From JAJCYL01 sp040222875 (GTDB taxonomy: Bacteria; Bacteroidota; Bacteroidia; Cytophagales; Cyclobacteriaceae), in assembly GCA_040222875.1 (NCBI GenBank), contig JAVKCG010000027.1:186001-250000 (forward strand): 64,000 nucleotides of DNA, written 5' to 3'. Within the stretch, counting starts at the first letter, position 1. Every line of letters starts with the position of its first letter. The notes under the pieces are model-generated. The model was not told where the DNA came from. It saw nothing but the letters and a program-made list of their open reading frames with translations, and did no database searches. Positions 34,364 through 43,396 of the stretch are shown here, in pieces. The translations under genes were made by a program, and so were the position numbers.

Positions 34364-34810
34364 TCAAAAATCTAGATGACAATTAATCCATTCATCATCC
34401 AGCTCCGCTCCTGCTTTTTTATAAAAATTAATCGCAGGTTCATTCCAGTTCAGCACCTGCCACATCATGCCGGTGCAGTTGGTTGATTTGGCTATTTCAA
34501 GTGTTTTTTCAAACAACTCCTTCCCTACGCCACTGCCTCTTTCAGGTTCTGTAACCAGTAAATCTTCTAAATAGAGGCGCTTACCTTTCCATGTAGAGTA
34601 GCGAAAATAGTATAATGAATAGCCGACAATTCTGTTATCTTTCTCGGCAACTAATAAACCGTACAGTGGATTTTCACCGAAGCCATCCTGCGCTAAATTC
34701 TCTGCAGTATTCTTGAGCTGATCAAGGCCGTTCTCATATTCTGTTAGCTCTCTAAGCAATTCAAAAACCTGAGGAACATCCTCCCTTTTCCCTTTCCTGA
34801 TGGTAAACAT
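34364..34810 (-). CDS. GNAT family N-acetyltransferase
   Basis: A protein of about 148 residues from the ATG at 34810, which overlaps the stop of the prolyl oligopeptidase gene as TGATG, a sign of translational coupling. The GNAT fold shows IRKGKREDVPQVFELLRELT at the start, the strand LYLEDLLVTEPERGSGVGKEL with the acetyl-CoA-binding segment, and the C-terminal NWNEPAINFYKKAGAELDDE. It resembles diamine/aminoglycoside-type acetyltransferases of the spermidine acetyltransferase group. The substrate cannot be fixed from sequence. Confidence 0.9.
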   Translation of the reverse strand: MFTIRKGKREDVPQVFELLRELTEYENGLDQLKNTAENLAQDGFGENPLYGLLVAEKDNRIVGYSLYYFRYSTWKGKRLYLEDLLVTEPERGSGVGKELFEKTLEIAKSTNCTGMMWQVLNWNEPAINFYKKAGAELDDEWINCHLDF

Positions 34811-36942
34811 CACATTTTTCTTTTAGCCACATCAGGAATATAACCCATATTGTACCAAGCAAATGCATGCATGTCCGCGACTTGTTCAATCTGCTTTGTG
34901 GTGGGGGTTCCTGCCCCATGTCCGGCACTTGTTTCTATCCTAATTAGCACCGGATTATCACCGGAGTAACGCTCTTGCAGGGTTGCTGCATATTTAAAGC
35001 TATGCGCTGGCACCACGCGGTCATCATGATCTGCGGTCATAACCATTGTAGCCGGGTAGTCAACACCTGGTTTGATATTATGAATTGGGCTGTAGCTGTA
35101 GAGATAATCAAACATCTCTTTGGATTGCTCAGAAGTGCCATAGTCGTATGCCCACGCCCTACCTATGGTGAAGTATTGGTAGCGCAACATATCCATTACC
35201 CCTACCGCCGGATATGCGACTGCGGCTAAATCCGGCCTCATATTAATGGTAGCACCAATTAAAAGGCCACCATTAGACCCACCTCTGATTACCAGATACT
35301 CCGATGAAGTGTAACCTTCATTGATAAGATACTCGCCGGCCGCAATAAAATCTTCGAAGACATTTTTCTTATGGAGCTTGGTTCCGGCAACATGCCATTC
35401 TTCGCCGTATTCTCCACCACCCCTAATATTGGGCATGGCATAAACGCCACCGTTTTCCATCCATACCAGATTTGCAACACTGAATGATGGCCTTAGGCTG
35501 ATATTAAATCCACCGTATGAATAGAGCCACGTTGGATTTTTGCCATTCAGTTCTAATCCCTTCTTATAAGTGATGAACATGGGCACTTTAGTGCCGTCTT
35601 TGCTGGTATAGAAAACTTGCTTTGTTTCGTAATCGTCCTTGTTAAAATCCACATTAGGGGTTTTCCAAAGTGACGATGTACCAGAGGTCGCATCATAACT
35701 GAAAATGCTTGTTGGGTGAGTGAATGAAGTAAAGGAGTAGTGGAGTGATTTCTGTTCTTTACCTCCAGAGAAACCAGATGCTGATCCAATACCTGGCAAT
35801 TCAATTCTTTTTTCGAGATCGCCGTCGTAGCTAAACTGACTAACTTCATTTTTTGCATCTACAAGGTAATTAGCAAATAACTTACCTCCACCCTTCGATG
35901 TATTCAGTACACTTTCGCTTTCAGGGATTAAATCTGTCCAATTTTCAGGGGTTGGGTTGCTAATGTCTGTCACCACTAACCTTTTATTAGGTGCATCAAG
36001 CGTAGTTTCAATATAGATTTTGTCACGCTGTGTATCAATTACTGAATGTTCAAATTCAAACCCTGTAATTATTGGCTTAAAATCCGATTCTAAGTCCGAC
36101 AAATCCTTAATGAACAGTTCGTTCCCGCTGGTGCTGACGCTTGACCTAACAACCAAAAACCTTTCATCGCCTGAAACCCAGACGCCAAATCCATTTTCAC
36201 CGTTGTCAGGATTTTCAAAGATTAGTAGATCGTCACTCTGATCTGTATCAACTTGATGATAGTAGATTTTTGCAAAGAGGTTCTTGGCCTTTAGAACGTC
36301 ACCATCAGGAGGGGTTGGGTATCGCTGATAGTAGAACCCATCACCTTGCCAGGCCATCGTGGTGAATTTCGCCCATTCAATTTTGTCATCAAGTTTGGTG
36401 TTAGTGACGGTGTTTAGCACATAGATTTCCCGCCAATCAGAACCTGAAATCGAAACGGAATAAGCAGCAAGTTTTCCGTTTTTTGAGAAAGTTATCCCAG
36501 CTAGGGAAACCGTTCCATCTTCAGAAAACTCATTGGGGTCGATGAAGACTTCACCATCTTCACTTAAATCGGAAGTACGGTAAAGAACACTTTGATTTTG
36601 CAGCCCATCATTTTTAAAATAGTACCAATAGTCGCCTTCCTTGAAGGGAATCCCAAATCGCTCATAATTCCATAACTCTGCCAATCGATCTTTGACGGCG
36701 TCTTTAAAGTCGATCTGATCGAGATATGCGTTTGTAACTTCATTTTGTGATTTTACCCATTCACCCGTCTCTTCACTCATGTCGTCTTCCAACCAACGGT
36801 ATGGGTCTTCTACTTTCGTTCCAAAGTATTCATCTACCTGATCGGCTTTACGAGTCTCAGGATAATTGAAAGTTTGCTTTGATTGCTCAGAATTGCAAGC
36901 AGCTACTCCAACCGACAGAAGTAGTAGAATATAATTTCTCAT
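34810..36942 (-). CDS. Prolyl oligopeptidase family lipoprotein (S9A)
   Basis: A 710-residue serine peptidase with a lipobox (VAAC, Cys16), so it should be anchored in the envelope. It has a beta-propeller (about 45-440) with DPYRWLEDDMSEETGEWV at the start, as in prolyl oligopeptidases. The catalytic domain shows Ser556 in GGSNGGLL, the Asp in TADHDDRVVP and the His in SAGHGAG. It cleaves short peptides after proline. The GNAT gene follows directly in the same operon. Confidence 0.93.
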   Translation of the reverse strand: MRNYILLLLSVGVAACNSEQSKQTFNYPETRKADQVDEYFGTKVEDPYRWLEDDMSEETGEWVKSQNEVTNAYLDQIDFKDAVKDRLAELWNYERFGIPFKEGDYWYYFKNDGLQNQSVLYRTSDLSEDGEVFIDPNEFSEDGTVSLAGITFSKNGKLAAYSVSISGSDWREIYVLNTVTNTKLDDKIEWAKFTTMAWQGDGFYYQRYPTPPDGDVLKAKNLFAKIYYHQVDTDQSDDLLIFENPDNGENGFGVWVSGDERFLVVRSSVSTSGNELFIKDLSDLESDFKPIITGFEFEHSVIDTQRDKIYIETTLDAPNKRLVVTDISNPTPENWTDLIPESESVLNTSKGGGKLFANYLVDAKNEVSQFSYDGDLEKRIELPGIGSASGFSGGKEQKSLHYSFTSFTHPTSIFSYDATSGTSSLWKTPNVDFNKDDYETKQVFYTSKDGTKVPMFITYKKGLELNGKNPTWLYSYGGFNISLRPSFSVANLVWMENGGVYAMPNIRGGGEYGEEWHVAGTKLHKKNVFEDFIAAGEYLINEGYTSSEYLVIRGGSNGGLLIGATINMRPDLAAVAYPAVGVMDMLRYQYFTIGRAWAYDYGTSEQSKEMFDYLYSYSPIHNIKPGVDYPATMVMTADHDDRVVPAHSFKYAATLQERYSGDNPVLIRIETSAGHGAGTPTTKQIEQVADMHAFAWYNMGYIPDVAKRKM

Positions 36943-37035
36943 TTTGGGTGTTTTTTTCCAAAAATAGAAACTGTGCCCATAATACCCTTTCTAAACTGTC
37001 ATGAGTTAATTACCCGCAATATGGTATTAAGTTAA

Positions 37036-39396
37036 CTACTCATATCGCAGCGCATTAACCGGATTTGTTCTCGCTGCCCTCAGTGAATGATACAATACGG
37101 TCAATAACGCTATGGCGAGAACAATACCAGTTGCAAATAGCGGAATAAGAAAGCTTATCTCTATTCTAAAAGCAAAGTCTTCAAGCCACAAGTCCATGTA
37201 GTGCCAGGCTATTGGTGTTCCGATAACTGCGGCAATTGCCACTAGTAAAATGAAATCTTTTGATACCAAATTGATGATAGAACTCAGCGAAGCTCCCAGT
37301 ACTTTTCTTACGCCTATTTCCTTGGTTCGTTGTTGAACAGTAAAGGCTGACAGCCCAAATAACCCAAGCGATGCGATAAAAATAGTGATTATCGCAAAGC
37401 CATTGAAAAGTTTTCCGGTTCTCACTTCCGCCTCATAAAATGATGCCCAATCTTCGTCAACAAATTTGTAATCAAAAGGGTAGTCTGGAGCAAACTCGTT
37501 CGATATTTCTTCAAGAGCATCAATAGCATGAGGAATATTTTCACCGGTCGACCTCACCACAAGATAGTAATACCAACTTGGATCATGAATAAGTAAAAGC
37601 GGCCTTATTTCAGTATGGCTTGAGGAGTAGTTGAAATCTTTCATCACCCCAACAATTTTACCGACATTATCGTCCCATAGTGTAATTGTTTGGTTTACAG
37701 CTTCTTCAGGTGTAAAACCCATTTTTTGAGCGGCTATTTCATTCACCATAAAATTGGAAGTGTCTGTCACATATTGTTCATCAAAACTTCTACCAACCAC
37801 CATTTCCAGCCCCATAGTTTCGATATAAGTATTGTCAACTGATATGGTTGTGAACAAAATCTTGTCTTGAGGATCTTTACCTGGCCACTCCACACCCCAG
37901 GTTGAATTACCGAATCTGAGCGGAGGAAAGGCCATAGCAGTCACATTTTCAATTTTGGGATCGTTCTTCATGCGCTCCTTGATTACGTCATATTTCCCTC
38001 TCATATTTTGATTCATATCCATATAGATCAATCCGCTTTTGTCAAAGCCGGTTTCCTGCGATTGAACGAATTCAAGCTGCTGGAAAACAGCGATTGTGCT
38101 AAAAATCATTATAATGGAAAGAAGAAACTGAACGACCACCAACCCTTTTCTAAAACCAGTTGCTGACTTTCCAGATGATATTTGACCCTTGAGTACATTG
38201 ACAGGCCGATACCTCGCTATAAAAAAGGCAGGATAGCTTCCAGCGAGAAAACCTGTGAATAACACTGTGCCTGCCAATACAGAAAAAGTGAAGGCATCTA
38301 GCGAAAAACTGATTTGCTTATCGGCGACCTCATTGAAAAGCGGCATTAAAACCCAGGTCAATAGGAGGGCAATTATTCCTGAGATAATGGCAAAAAGCAA
38401 TGATTCACTAAGAAACTGGAACACCAGATGTTTCTTAAATGCTCCCACCACTTTCCTTAAACCAACTTCTTTAGCCCTTTTGGCAGCTTGAGCGGTAGCC
38501 AAATTCATAAAATTGATGCAGGCAATCATCAATATGAAAAAGGCAATAATTGAAAATATCTGTACGTAGAGAATGCGCCCACCTGACTGCTTGCCATTAT
38601 CATAGTTGTTGTACAGATGGGTTTCGGTGAAGGGTTGTAACCAAAGATCGATCTCATACCCCTCTACCTGCTCCCTGATTATGTTCTTAATCTTAGCATC
38701 AAACTCCTTGTATTTGGCGGGGTCATGCAGGGTGATCACGGTTCGAAGATTATTGTTTCCCCATTGAGCAGCCCAGGTGCGCCTTTCTACAAAGTCCTCA
38801 ACTGACATGAGTGCTCCGAATCCACTAAATGTGCTGTTTTCAGGCCATGGCTCAAAAACGGCAGTTACTTTAAGGTTGCGTTCGTTCCTGGCTTTTATTA
38901 GCCGGCCAATGGGATCCTTATCCCCAAAAAGCTTCTTGGCCAGTGCCTTCGATATAAGAACGGAGTACTTATCATTGAGGGCTGTATTTGGATCACCAGA
39001 AACAAAATCAAAAGTGAATATTTTTAGAAAGTCTGGGCCAACATATTTGGTCGTTTCATAATAGCTTTTGTTATCTACCTCAATAAGCGTCTCCTCGTTC
39101 CATGTGAACCTGGTGGCATATTGAACTTCAGGAAAATTCTCTTTGATATGAGGGGCGAGGACCCCAGGTGTTGATTGCGTTGTGGCAACCCTATCGGCAA
39201 GAATCTGGAATTCCATCACCCTAAAAATGCTGGCCAGGTTTTGATGGTGTTTATTGTAGGTCAGTTCATCCTTTACCCATAAAACGATCAAAATGAAGCT
39301 TGTAATACCCAAGGTAAGACCAAACACGTTGATCATGCTGTATACCCTGTTTTTAAGTATGCTCCGAATAGCTACTTTGAGATAGTTTTTAAACAT
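37036..39396 (-). CDS. FtsX-like (MacB-type) ABC transporter permease
   Basis: A 786-residue permease with the same architecture as the protein at 16547-18922: the N-terminus MFKNYLKVAIRSILKNRVYS with one helix, a periplasmic MacB-type domain, an FtsX block (about 285-405, ending FFIARYRPVNVLKG), a second periplasmic domain and a final FtsX block ending RTNPVNALRYE. The segment EVGLRKVVGA, repeated as EIGVRKVLGA, is the FtsX family loop. No ATPase gene is adjacent. The 180 bp between this gene and serS contain nothing I can assign. Confidence 0.9.
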   Translation of the reverse strand: MFKNYLKVAIRSILKNRVYSMINVFGLTLGITSFILIVLWVKDELTYNKHHQNLASIFRVMEFQILADRVATTQSTPGVLAPHIKENFPEVQYATRFTWNEETLIEVDNKSYYETTKYVGPDFLKIFTFDFVSGDPNTALNDKYSVLISKALAKKLFGDKDPIGRLIKARNERNLKVTAVFEPWPENSTFSGFGALMSVEDFVERRTWAAQWGNNNLRTVITLHDPAKYKEFDAKIKNIIREQVEGYEIDLWLQPFTETHLYNNYDNGKQSGGRILYVQIFSIIAFFILMIACINFMNLATAQAAKRAKEVGLRKVVGAFKKHLVFQFLSESLLFAIISGIIALLLTWVLMPLFNEVADKQISFSLDAFTFSVLAGTVLFTGFLAGSYPAFFIARYRPVNVLKGQISSGKSATGFRKGLVVVQFLLSIIMIFSTIAVFQQLEFVQSQETGFDKSGLIYMDMNQNMRGKYDVIKERMKNDPKIENVTAMAFPPLRFGNSTWGVEWPGKDPQDKILFTTISVDNTYIETMGLEMVVGRSFDEQYVTDTSNFMVNEIAAQKMGFTPEEAVNQTITLWDDNVGKIVGVMKDFNYSSSHTEIRPLLLIHDPSWYYYLVVRSTGENIPHAIDALEEISNEFAPDYPFDYKFVDEDWASFYEAEVRTGKLFNGFAIITIFIASLGLFGLSAFTVQQRTKEIGVRKVLGASLSSIINLVSKDFILLVAIAAVIGTPIAWHYMDLWLEDFAFRIEISFLIPLFATGIVLAIALLTVLYHSLRAARTNPVNALRYE

Positions 39397-39576
39397 TGGT
39401 TCAGATTTTATTAAGGAGATTTAATTTCCCTTATGGTTGCAAGGGTATACTGCACTCAATAGAAAAGGTAACAAGGGAGTTTAATGAGGCTAAGTCGCTT
39501 GTCCCAAATATGGACATCAGGCCGCGGTAGCAATAAAATTCAGCCTTATTTCAATTTTTCAACAGTAGGCAATCTT

Positions 39577-40851
39577 TTAAGAAATGGATTCAAATCCAGT
39601 GTAATCCCAAAGCACTTTTGGGATATTGATACCGTCAGAGGTTTGATTGTTTTCCAAGATAGCCGCCAAAATTCTCGGTAAAGCCAATGCACTGCCGTTT
39701 AATGTGTGCAACAATTGTGGTTTGCCACCTGCATCTTTATATCTCAGCTTTAACCTATTAGCTTGATAGGTTTCAAAATTGCTCACGGAGCTCACCTCCA
39801 ACCACTTTTTCTGAGCAGCGGAATAAACTTCGAAGTCATAGGTGAGCGCTGAGGTAAACCCCATGTCGCCGCCACATAGCCTTAATTTCCTAAATGGCAA
39901 TTCGAGGCTTGTTATCAGGCCTTCAATGTAATCCGCCATTTTTTCCAGGGTTTCATATGAATTGGATGGATGCTCAACCTGAACAATCTCAACCTTATCA
40001 AATTGGTGCAACCTGTTCAACCCTCGAACATGACTGCCCCAAGAGCCAGCCTCTCTTCGAAAACATGGCGTAAAGCCCACATTTTTAACTGGTAATTGAT
40101 CCTCTTTTAGGATTACATCCCTGTAAAGATTTGTAATTGGCACCTCAGCTGTGGGGATCAGGAAAAGCTTTGAATCAAGAATCTCATACATCTGCCCCTC
40201 TTTATCTGGCAATTGCCCAGTTCCATACCCTGAGTCTTCGTTGATTAAGATGGGTGGCTGTATCTCATTATAGCCTTGTTGCTGCGCTTGATCTAAAAAA
40301 TAATTAACCAAAGCCCGCTGAAGTCTTGCGCCCTTCCCTTTGTACACAGGGAAACCTGCACCAGTAATTTTAACCCCCAACTCAAAATCAATAATGTCAT
40401 ATTTCTGGATTAGTTCCCAATGGGGTACAGCGCCATCACCCAAATCTGGCAAATCCTTTTGTTCGAAAAGCACCTCATTATCATCCGCAGATTTACCAGC
40501 CGGAACCGAATTATGCGGCACATTAGGGATTTGGTAAAGATTATTTTGAAGGTCGGTTACTAACTTGGTCATTTCCTCGTTTAGCAACTTTCCTTTCTGC
40601 TTTAGTTCCGCCGTTTTTATTTTCACAGATTCGGCTTCATCCCGTTTGCCTTCTTTCATTAACTGACCAATCTGCTTTGCAAGGCTATTTCCTTCAGCTA
40701 AGGCAGTATCCAGCTCACCTTGTTTAGCCTTTCTTTGATCGTCAATATTGATAACCTCATTTAAAAGCGCTTCACCATTGTGAAGACCTCTTTTTGCAAG
40801 GCCATCTACATACGATTTTAAGTTGTTTCTAATCTTGGTTACCTGTAACAT
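39577..40851 (-). CDS. serS: Serine--tRNA ligase
   Basis: A 424-residue class II seryl-tRNA synthetase. The N-terminal antiparallel coiled coil (residues about 1-105, rich in Lys and Glu) is the tRNA arm. Motif 2 is FTPCFRREAGSWG and motif 3 is near NGSALALPRILAAILENNQT. The ligand-binding NEDSGYGTGQLP segment is also typical. It charges tRNA-Ser in translation. A possible -7 element (TACTTTTG) lies 24 bp upstream of the start. Confidence 0.96.
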   Translation of the reverse strand: MLQVTKIRNNLKSYVDGLAKRGLHNGEALLNEVINIDDQRKAKQGELDTALAEGNSLAKQIGQLMKEGKRDEAESVKIKTAELKQKGKLLNEEMTKLVTDLQNNLYQIPNVPHNSVPAGKSADDNEVLFEQKDLPDLGDGAVPHWELIQKYDIIDFELGVKITGAGFPVYKGKGARLQRALVNYFLDQAQQQGYNEIQPPILINEDSGYGTGQLPDKEGQMYEILDSKLFLIPTAEVPITNLYRDVILKEDQLPVKNVGFTPCFRREAGSWGSHVRGLNRLHQFDKVEIVQVEHPSNSYETLEKMADYIEGLITSLELPFRKLRLCGGDMGFTSALTYDFEVYSAAQKKWLEVSSVSNFETYQANRLKLRYKDAGGKPQLLHTLNGSALALPRILAAILENNQTSDGINIPKVLWDYTGFESIS

Positions 40852-40874
40852 TTATATCGGAAATTTTAGGCCTG

Positions 40875-40882
40875 CAAAAGTA
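40875..40882 (-). promoter_or_regulatory. Possible Bacteroidota -7 element of serS
   Basis: Read on the minus strand, tacttttg matches the Bacteroidota -7 consensus TAnnTTTG exactly and lies 24 bp from the serS start codon. No clear -33 TTG element was found at the right spacing, so confidence is low. Confidence 0.35.
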
Positions 40883-41106
40883 ACTCAAACTTTAAACCAC
40901 CTACATCCGTTACATCAACAATTAGCTGGGGGAATTAAAAAATAATTTGTTTTAAATGCAGTAGTGCCTATCATTGTGGCATTCTAAAGGATAGGGAGTT
41001 CGTTCCCAGAACATTCATTCCCTACATCATATAAGTTTTATTTAACCTTTCACTTTTTTACATCCTTACAGTTGTTACCTACAACTAGAATATTTCAAAA
41101 AACATA

Positions 41107-42762
41107 ATGTACAGTATTGACGAATTGAATTTGAGGTTACTCTCTGAATTAAAAGAGATAGCTGAAAAAATCGGGGTTAAAAACCCTAAGAAGATTGCTA
41201 AAAACGATCTTGTTTACAAAATATTAGACCAGCAGGCCACCATGTCTGAAAAAGACATCGCTTCCATTAAAAATGAGTTGGAATCCTCAAATGGCGGCAG
41301 TGAGGCCGTTGTTGAGGAAAAGCCTAAAAGGAAAAAACCAGCTAAAAAAACCGATAAGAAAGAAGACAAAAAAGAACAGTCAGCTGATGAGCTTCTGGAA
41401 TCTTTTAATCTGGAATTAGACAGCGTAGACAAATCAGAAAAAAAAGAAGCGAAACCTTCTTCATCAGATTCAGAAGAAAAAACTGAGTCAAAGGAAAAAT
41501 CACAACCTGAAAACAGAAGAAAGAGCGCTCCAAAAGGTCGGGATAGAAGCAGTGACAGAGATAGGGATAGGAATTCTGACAACGATCGTAGTGATGATAG
41601 GGAGCGACGCAACAAACGCTCAAACTACAATCAGGATATCAAAGATTTTGACGGCGTAATTTCTAACGAAGGTGTTCTGGAAATTATGCAGGATGGTTAT
41701 GGCTTCTTACGCTCACCTGACTACAATTACCTGGCAAGTCCAGACGATATTTACGTATCACCATCTCAAATTAAATTATTCGGACTCAAAACTGGTGATA
41801 CTGTTAAAGGTCAGATCAGGCCACCTAAAGAAGGGGAAAAATATTTCGCCTTATTGAGGGTTGAGACTGTTAATGGTAAGACCACAGAAGAAATAAGGGA
41901 CAGGGTAGCTTTCGAATACTTAACACCGCTATTTCCAGAGGAGAAGCTAAATCTCAGTACCAAAACAGACGGATACTCTACGAGAATTTTGGACATGTTC
42001 TCCCCCATTGGTAAAGGGCAAAGGGGCATGATTGTAGCCCAGCCAAAAACTGGTAAAACAGTCCTTTTAAAAGAGGTTGCAAATGCAATCACAACAAATC
42101 ATCCTGAAGTATACCTTATCATTCTACTGATTGATGAACGCCCTGAAGAAGTTACAGATATGGCCAGAAGCGTAAATGCTGAGGTTATCTCATCAACTTT
42201 TGATGAACAGGCAGATCGCCATGTCAAAGTAGCTGGCATTGCACTTGAAAAAGCAAAGAGGATGGTAGAGTGCGGTCATGATGTAGTGATCCTGTTAGAC
42301 TCAATCACCAGATTGGCGAGGGCGCATAATACGGTTATCCCCTCATCAGGAAAGATTCTTTCTGGCGGTGTTGATGCTAACGCACTACACAAGCCGAAGC
42401 GTTTCTTTGGAGCTGCTAGAAATGTAGAAAACGGAGGTTCGTTGACAATTCTTGCTACGGCACTGATTGAAACCGGCTCTAAAATGGACGAAGTAATCTT
42501 CGAAGAATTCAAAGGAACTGGCAACATGGAACTTCAACTTGACAGGAAATTGTCGAATAGAAGGGTTTACCCATCTATCGATGTACCTGCTTCTGGCACT
42601 CGAAGGGAAGATTTGCTACTTGATAAAGATACACTTTCAAGGATTTGGATACTTCGCAAATTTATGGCTGATATGAATTCTGTTGAAGCAATGGAATTCT
42701 TGCTTTCAAAAATGAAAGGAACCAGGAACAATGAAGAGTTTCTTGTTTCGATGAATGGCTAA
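41107..42762 (+). CDS. rho: Transcription termination factor Rho
   Basis: A 551-residue Rho. The N-terminal helical Rho_N part (residues about 1-45) is followed by a long insertion at about 60-175 that is rich in Lys, Glu, Ser and Arg-Asp repeats (RDRSSDRDRDRNSDNDRS). The cold-shock-like RNA-binding domain follows (VLEIMQDGYGFLRSP), then the RecA-type ATPase with Walker A in AQPKTGKTVLLKE and the Q- and R-loop region VFEYLTP to LLSKMKG. It is a hexameric RNA helicase that ends transcription. The charged insertion is common in Bacteroidota Rho. A terminator follows. Confidence 0.97.
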   Translation: MYSIDELNLRLLSELKEIAEKIGVKNPKKIAKNDLVYKILDQQATMSEKDIASIKNELESSNGGSEAVVEEKPKRKKPAKKTDKKEDKKEQSADELLESFNLELDSVDKSEKKEAKPSSSDSEEKTESKEKSQPENRRKSAPKGRDRSSDRDRDRNSDNDRSDDRERRNKRSNYNQDIKDFDGVISNEGVLEIMQDGYGFLRSPDYNYLASPDDIYVSPSQIKLFGLKTGDTVKGQIRPPKEGEKYFALLRVETVNGKTTEEIRDRVAFEYLTPLFPEEKLNLSTKTDGYSTRILDMFSPIGKGQRGMIVAQPKTGKTVLLKEVANAITTNHPEVYLIILLIDERPEEVTDMARSVNAEVISSTFDEQADRHVKVAGIALEKAKRMVECGHDVVILLDSITRLARAHNTVIPSSGKILSGGVDANALHKPKRFFGAARNVENGGSLTILATALIETGSKMDEVIFEEFKGTGNMELQLDRKLSNRRVYPSIDVPASGTRREDLLLDKDTLSRIWILRKFMADMNSVEAMEFLLSKMKGTRNNEEFLVSMNG

Positions 42763-42783
42763 GCCTTTTCAAATAAAATCAAG

Positions 42784-42813
42784 AGCGACTGGAGCAATTT
42801 AGTCGCTTTTTTT
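42784..42813 (+). terminator. Rho-independent terminator after rho
   Basis: A perfect 7-bp stem agcgact/agtcgct with a 10-nt loop is followed by seven T residues, 21 bp after the rho stop codon. Its T-tract is shared with the start of a direct repeat described separately. Confidence 0.9.
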
Positions 42814-42833
42814 GTGTTTAAATTTGATTCATG
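42805..42833 (+). repeat. Direct repeat bracketing DUF4160/DUF2442 cassette, left copy
   Basis: This 29-bp segment (gcttttttt gtgtttaaat followed by ttgattcatg) is repeated as a 28-bp segment at 43369-43396, with one substitution and one single-base indel. Each copy runs from the terminator T-tract, through taaatttg (a match to the -7 consensus TAnnTTTG), to the ATG of the next gene. Confidence 0.85.
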
Positions 42834-43080
42834 CCAACTGTATTGCGAATTAGAGGTTATCGCTTTTTCTTCGTCAGTTTTGATTGCAATGAACCATTAT
42901 ATTCACGTAATCAAGGATGGAAAAGAAGCCAAGTATTGGCTGAGGGGTGGAAGCTGTTATTTGGCTGATATCAACGGATTTAAACCAAAAGAGCTTAACT
43001 TCATAGAACAAACGATTCGAAATAATTATTTAAAAATAGAAACTGCCTGGAATGAACACTGCCACGACTTCAGAAAATGA
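42831..43080 (+). pseudogene. DUF4160 gene disrupted by a frameshift
   Basis: The ATG at 42831 reads MPTVLRIRGYRFFFVSFDCN followed by EP, the normal beginning of DUF4160 proteins, but this frame soon goes astray. The family's continuation (YIHVIKDGKEAKYWLRGGSC, ending WNEHCHDFRK) is in another frame, from about 42898 to 43080. Joining the two at 42896/42898 would restore an almost full-length DUF4160 protein, so a net loss of two bases (or gain of one) near 42897 has broken the gene. DUF4160 genes usually sit directly before a DUF2442 gene, as here; the pair has a toxin-antitoxin-like layout with unproven function. A short in-frame product starting at the ATG at 42889 is possible. Confidence 0.75.
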
Positions 43081-43327
43081 CATTAGCCTTAAGTTGTCGG
43101 ATTTACCATCCATAAATGAAGTTGCGTTCAACGAACCAAATATCCATTTTACACTTTCTGATGGTAGAATTATTGTTATTCCAACTTCATGGTTAAACCC
43201 AGTTCACAACGCTGAAAAAAAACTAAAATTAGACTTCAAAATTGAAAACCACTTTGTGATTTGGGATCAATTAGATTTTATCCTTGGTGTTAAAAATCTC
43301 TTAAACGGATCGATCTGCCCAAAGTAG
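43052..43327 (+). CDS. DUF2442 domain protein
   Basis: A 91-residue protein. The pattern FNEPNIHFTLSDGRIIVIPT followed by SWL, a charged helix, then FVIWDQLDFILGVKNLLNG matches the DUF2442 family (usual features: a strand ending in DGR, a W near the middle and LD-LL-G near the end). It overlaps the end of the DUF4160 gene by 29 bp. This pair is widespread and often mobile, and is thought to be an antitoxin-like regulator, but no function is proven. The upstream partner is frameshifted here. Confidence 0.8.
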   Translation: MNTATTSENDISLKLSDLPSINEVAFNEPNIHFTLSDGRIIVIPTSWLNPVHNAEKKLKLDFKIENHFVIWDQLDFILGVKNLLNGSICPK

Positions 43328-43348
43328 GTTCGATGTAATTTAAATTCT

Positions 43349-43377
43349 AGCTATCCTGAGAACGGGTGGCTTTTTTT
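43349..43377 (+). terminator. Rho-independent terminator after the DUF2442 gene
   Basis: The stem agctatcc/gggtggct (8 pairs, two of them G-T wobbles) with a 7-nt loop is followed by seven T residues, about 20 bp after the DUF2442 stop. It separates the cassette from the FAD/Fe-S oxidase gene. Confidence 0.75.
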
Positions 43378-43396
43378 GTGCTTAAATTTGATCATG
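43369..43396 (+). repeat. Direct repeat bracketing DUF4160/DUF2442 cassette, right copy
   Basis: The 28-bp counterpart of the repeat at 42805-42833. It covers the T-tract of the second terminator, taaatttg and the start codon of the FAD/Fe-S oxidase gene. The distance between copies is 564 bp and contains only the DUF4160/DUF2442 pair. Confidence 0.85.

Noticed and set aside
39577..39600. tRNA-like T-loop (gattcaaatcc) near 39587
   Set aside because: It is part of the serS 3' end. No acceptor stem or anticodon arm could be folded around it, and no tRNA was found in the window.
40967..40995. Hairpin cctatc/gataggg upstream of rho as a leader attenuator
   Set aside because: The stem has only 6 pairs with a 17-nt loop, lies more than 100 bp from the start codon and has no T-run. 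It is within chance expectation.
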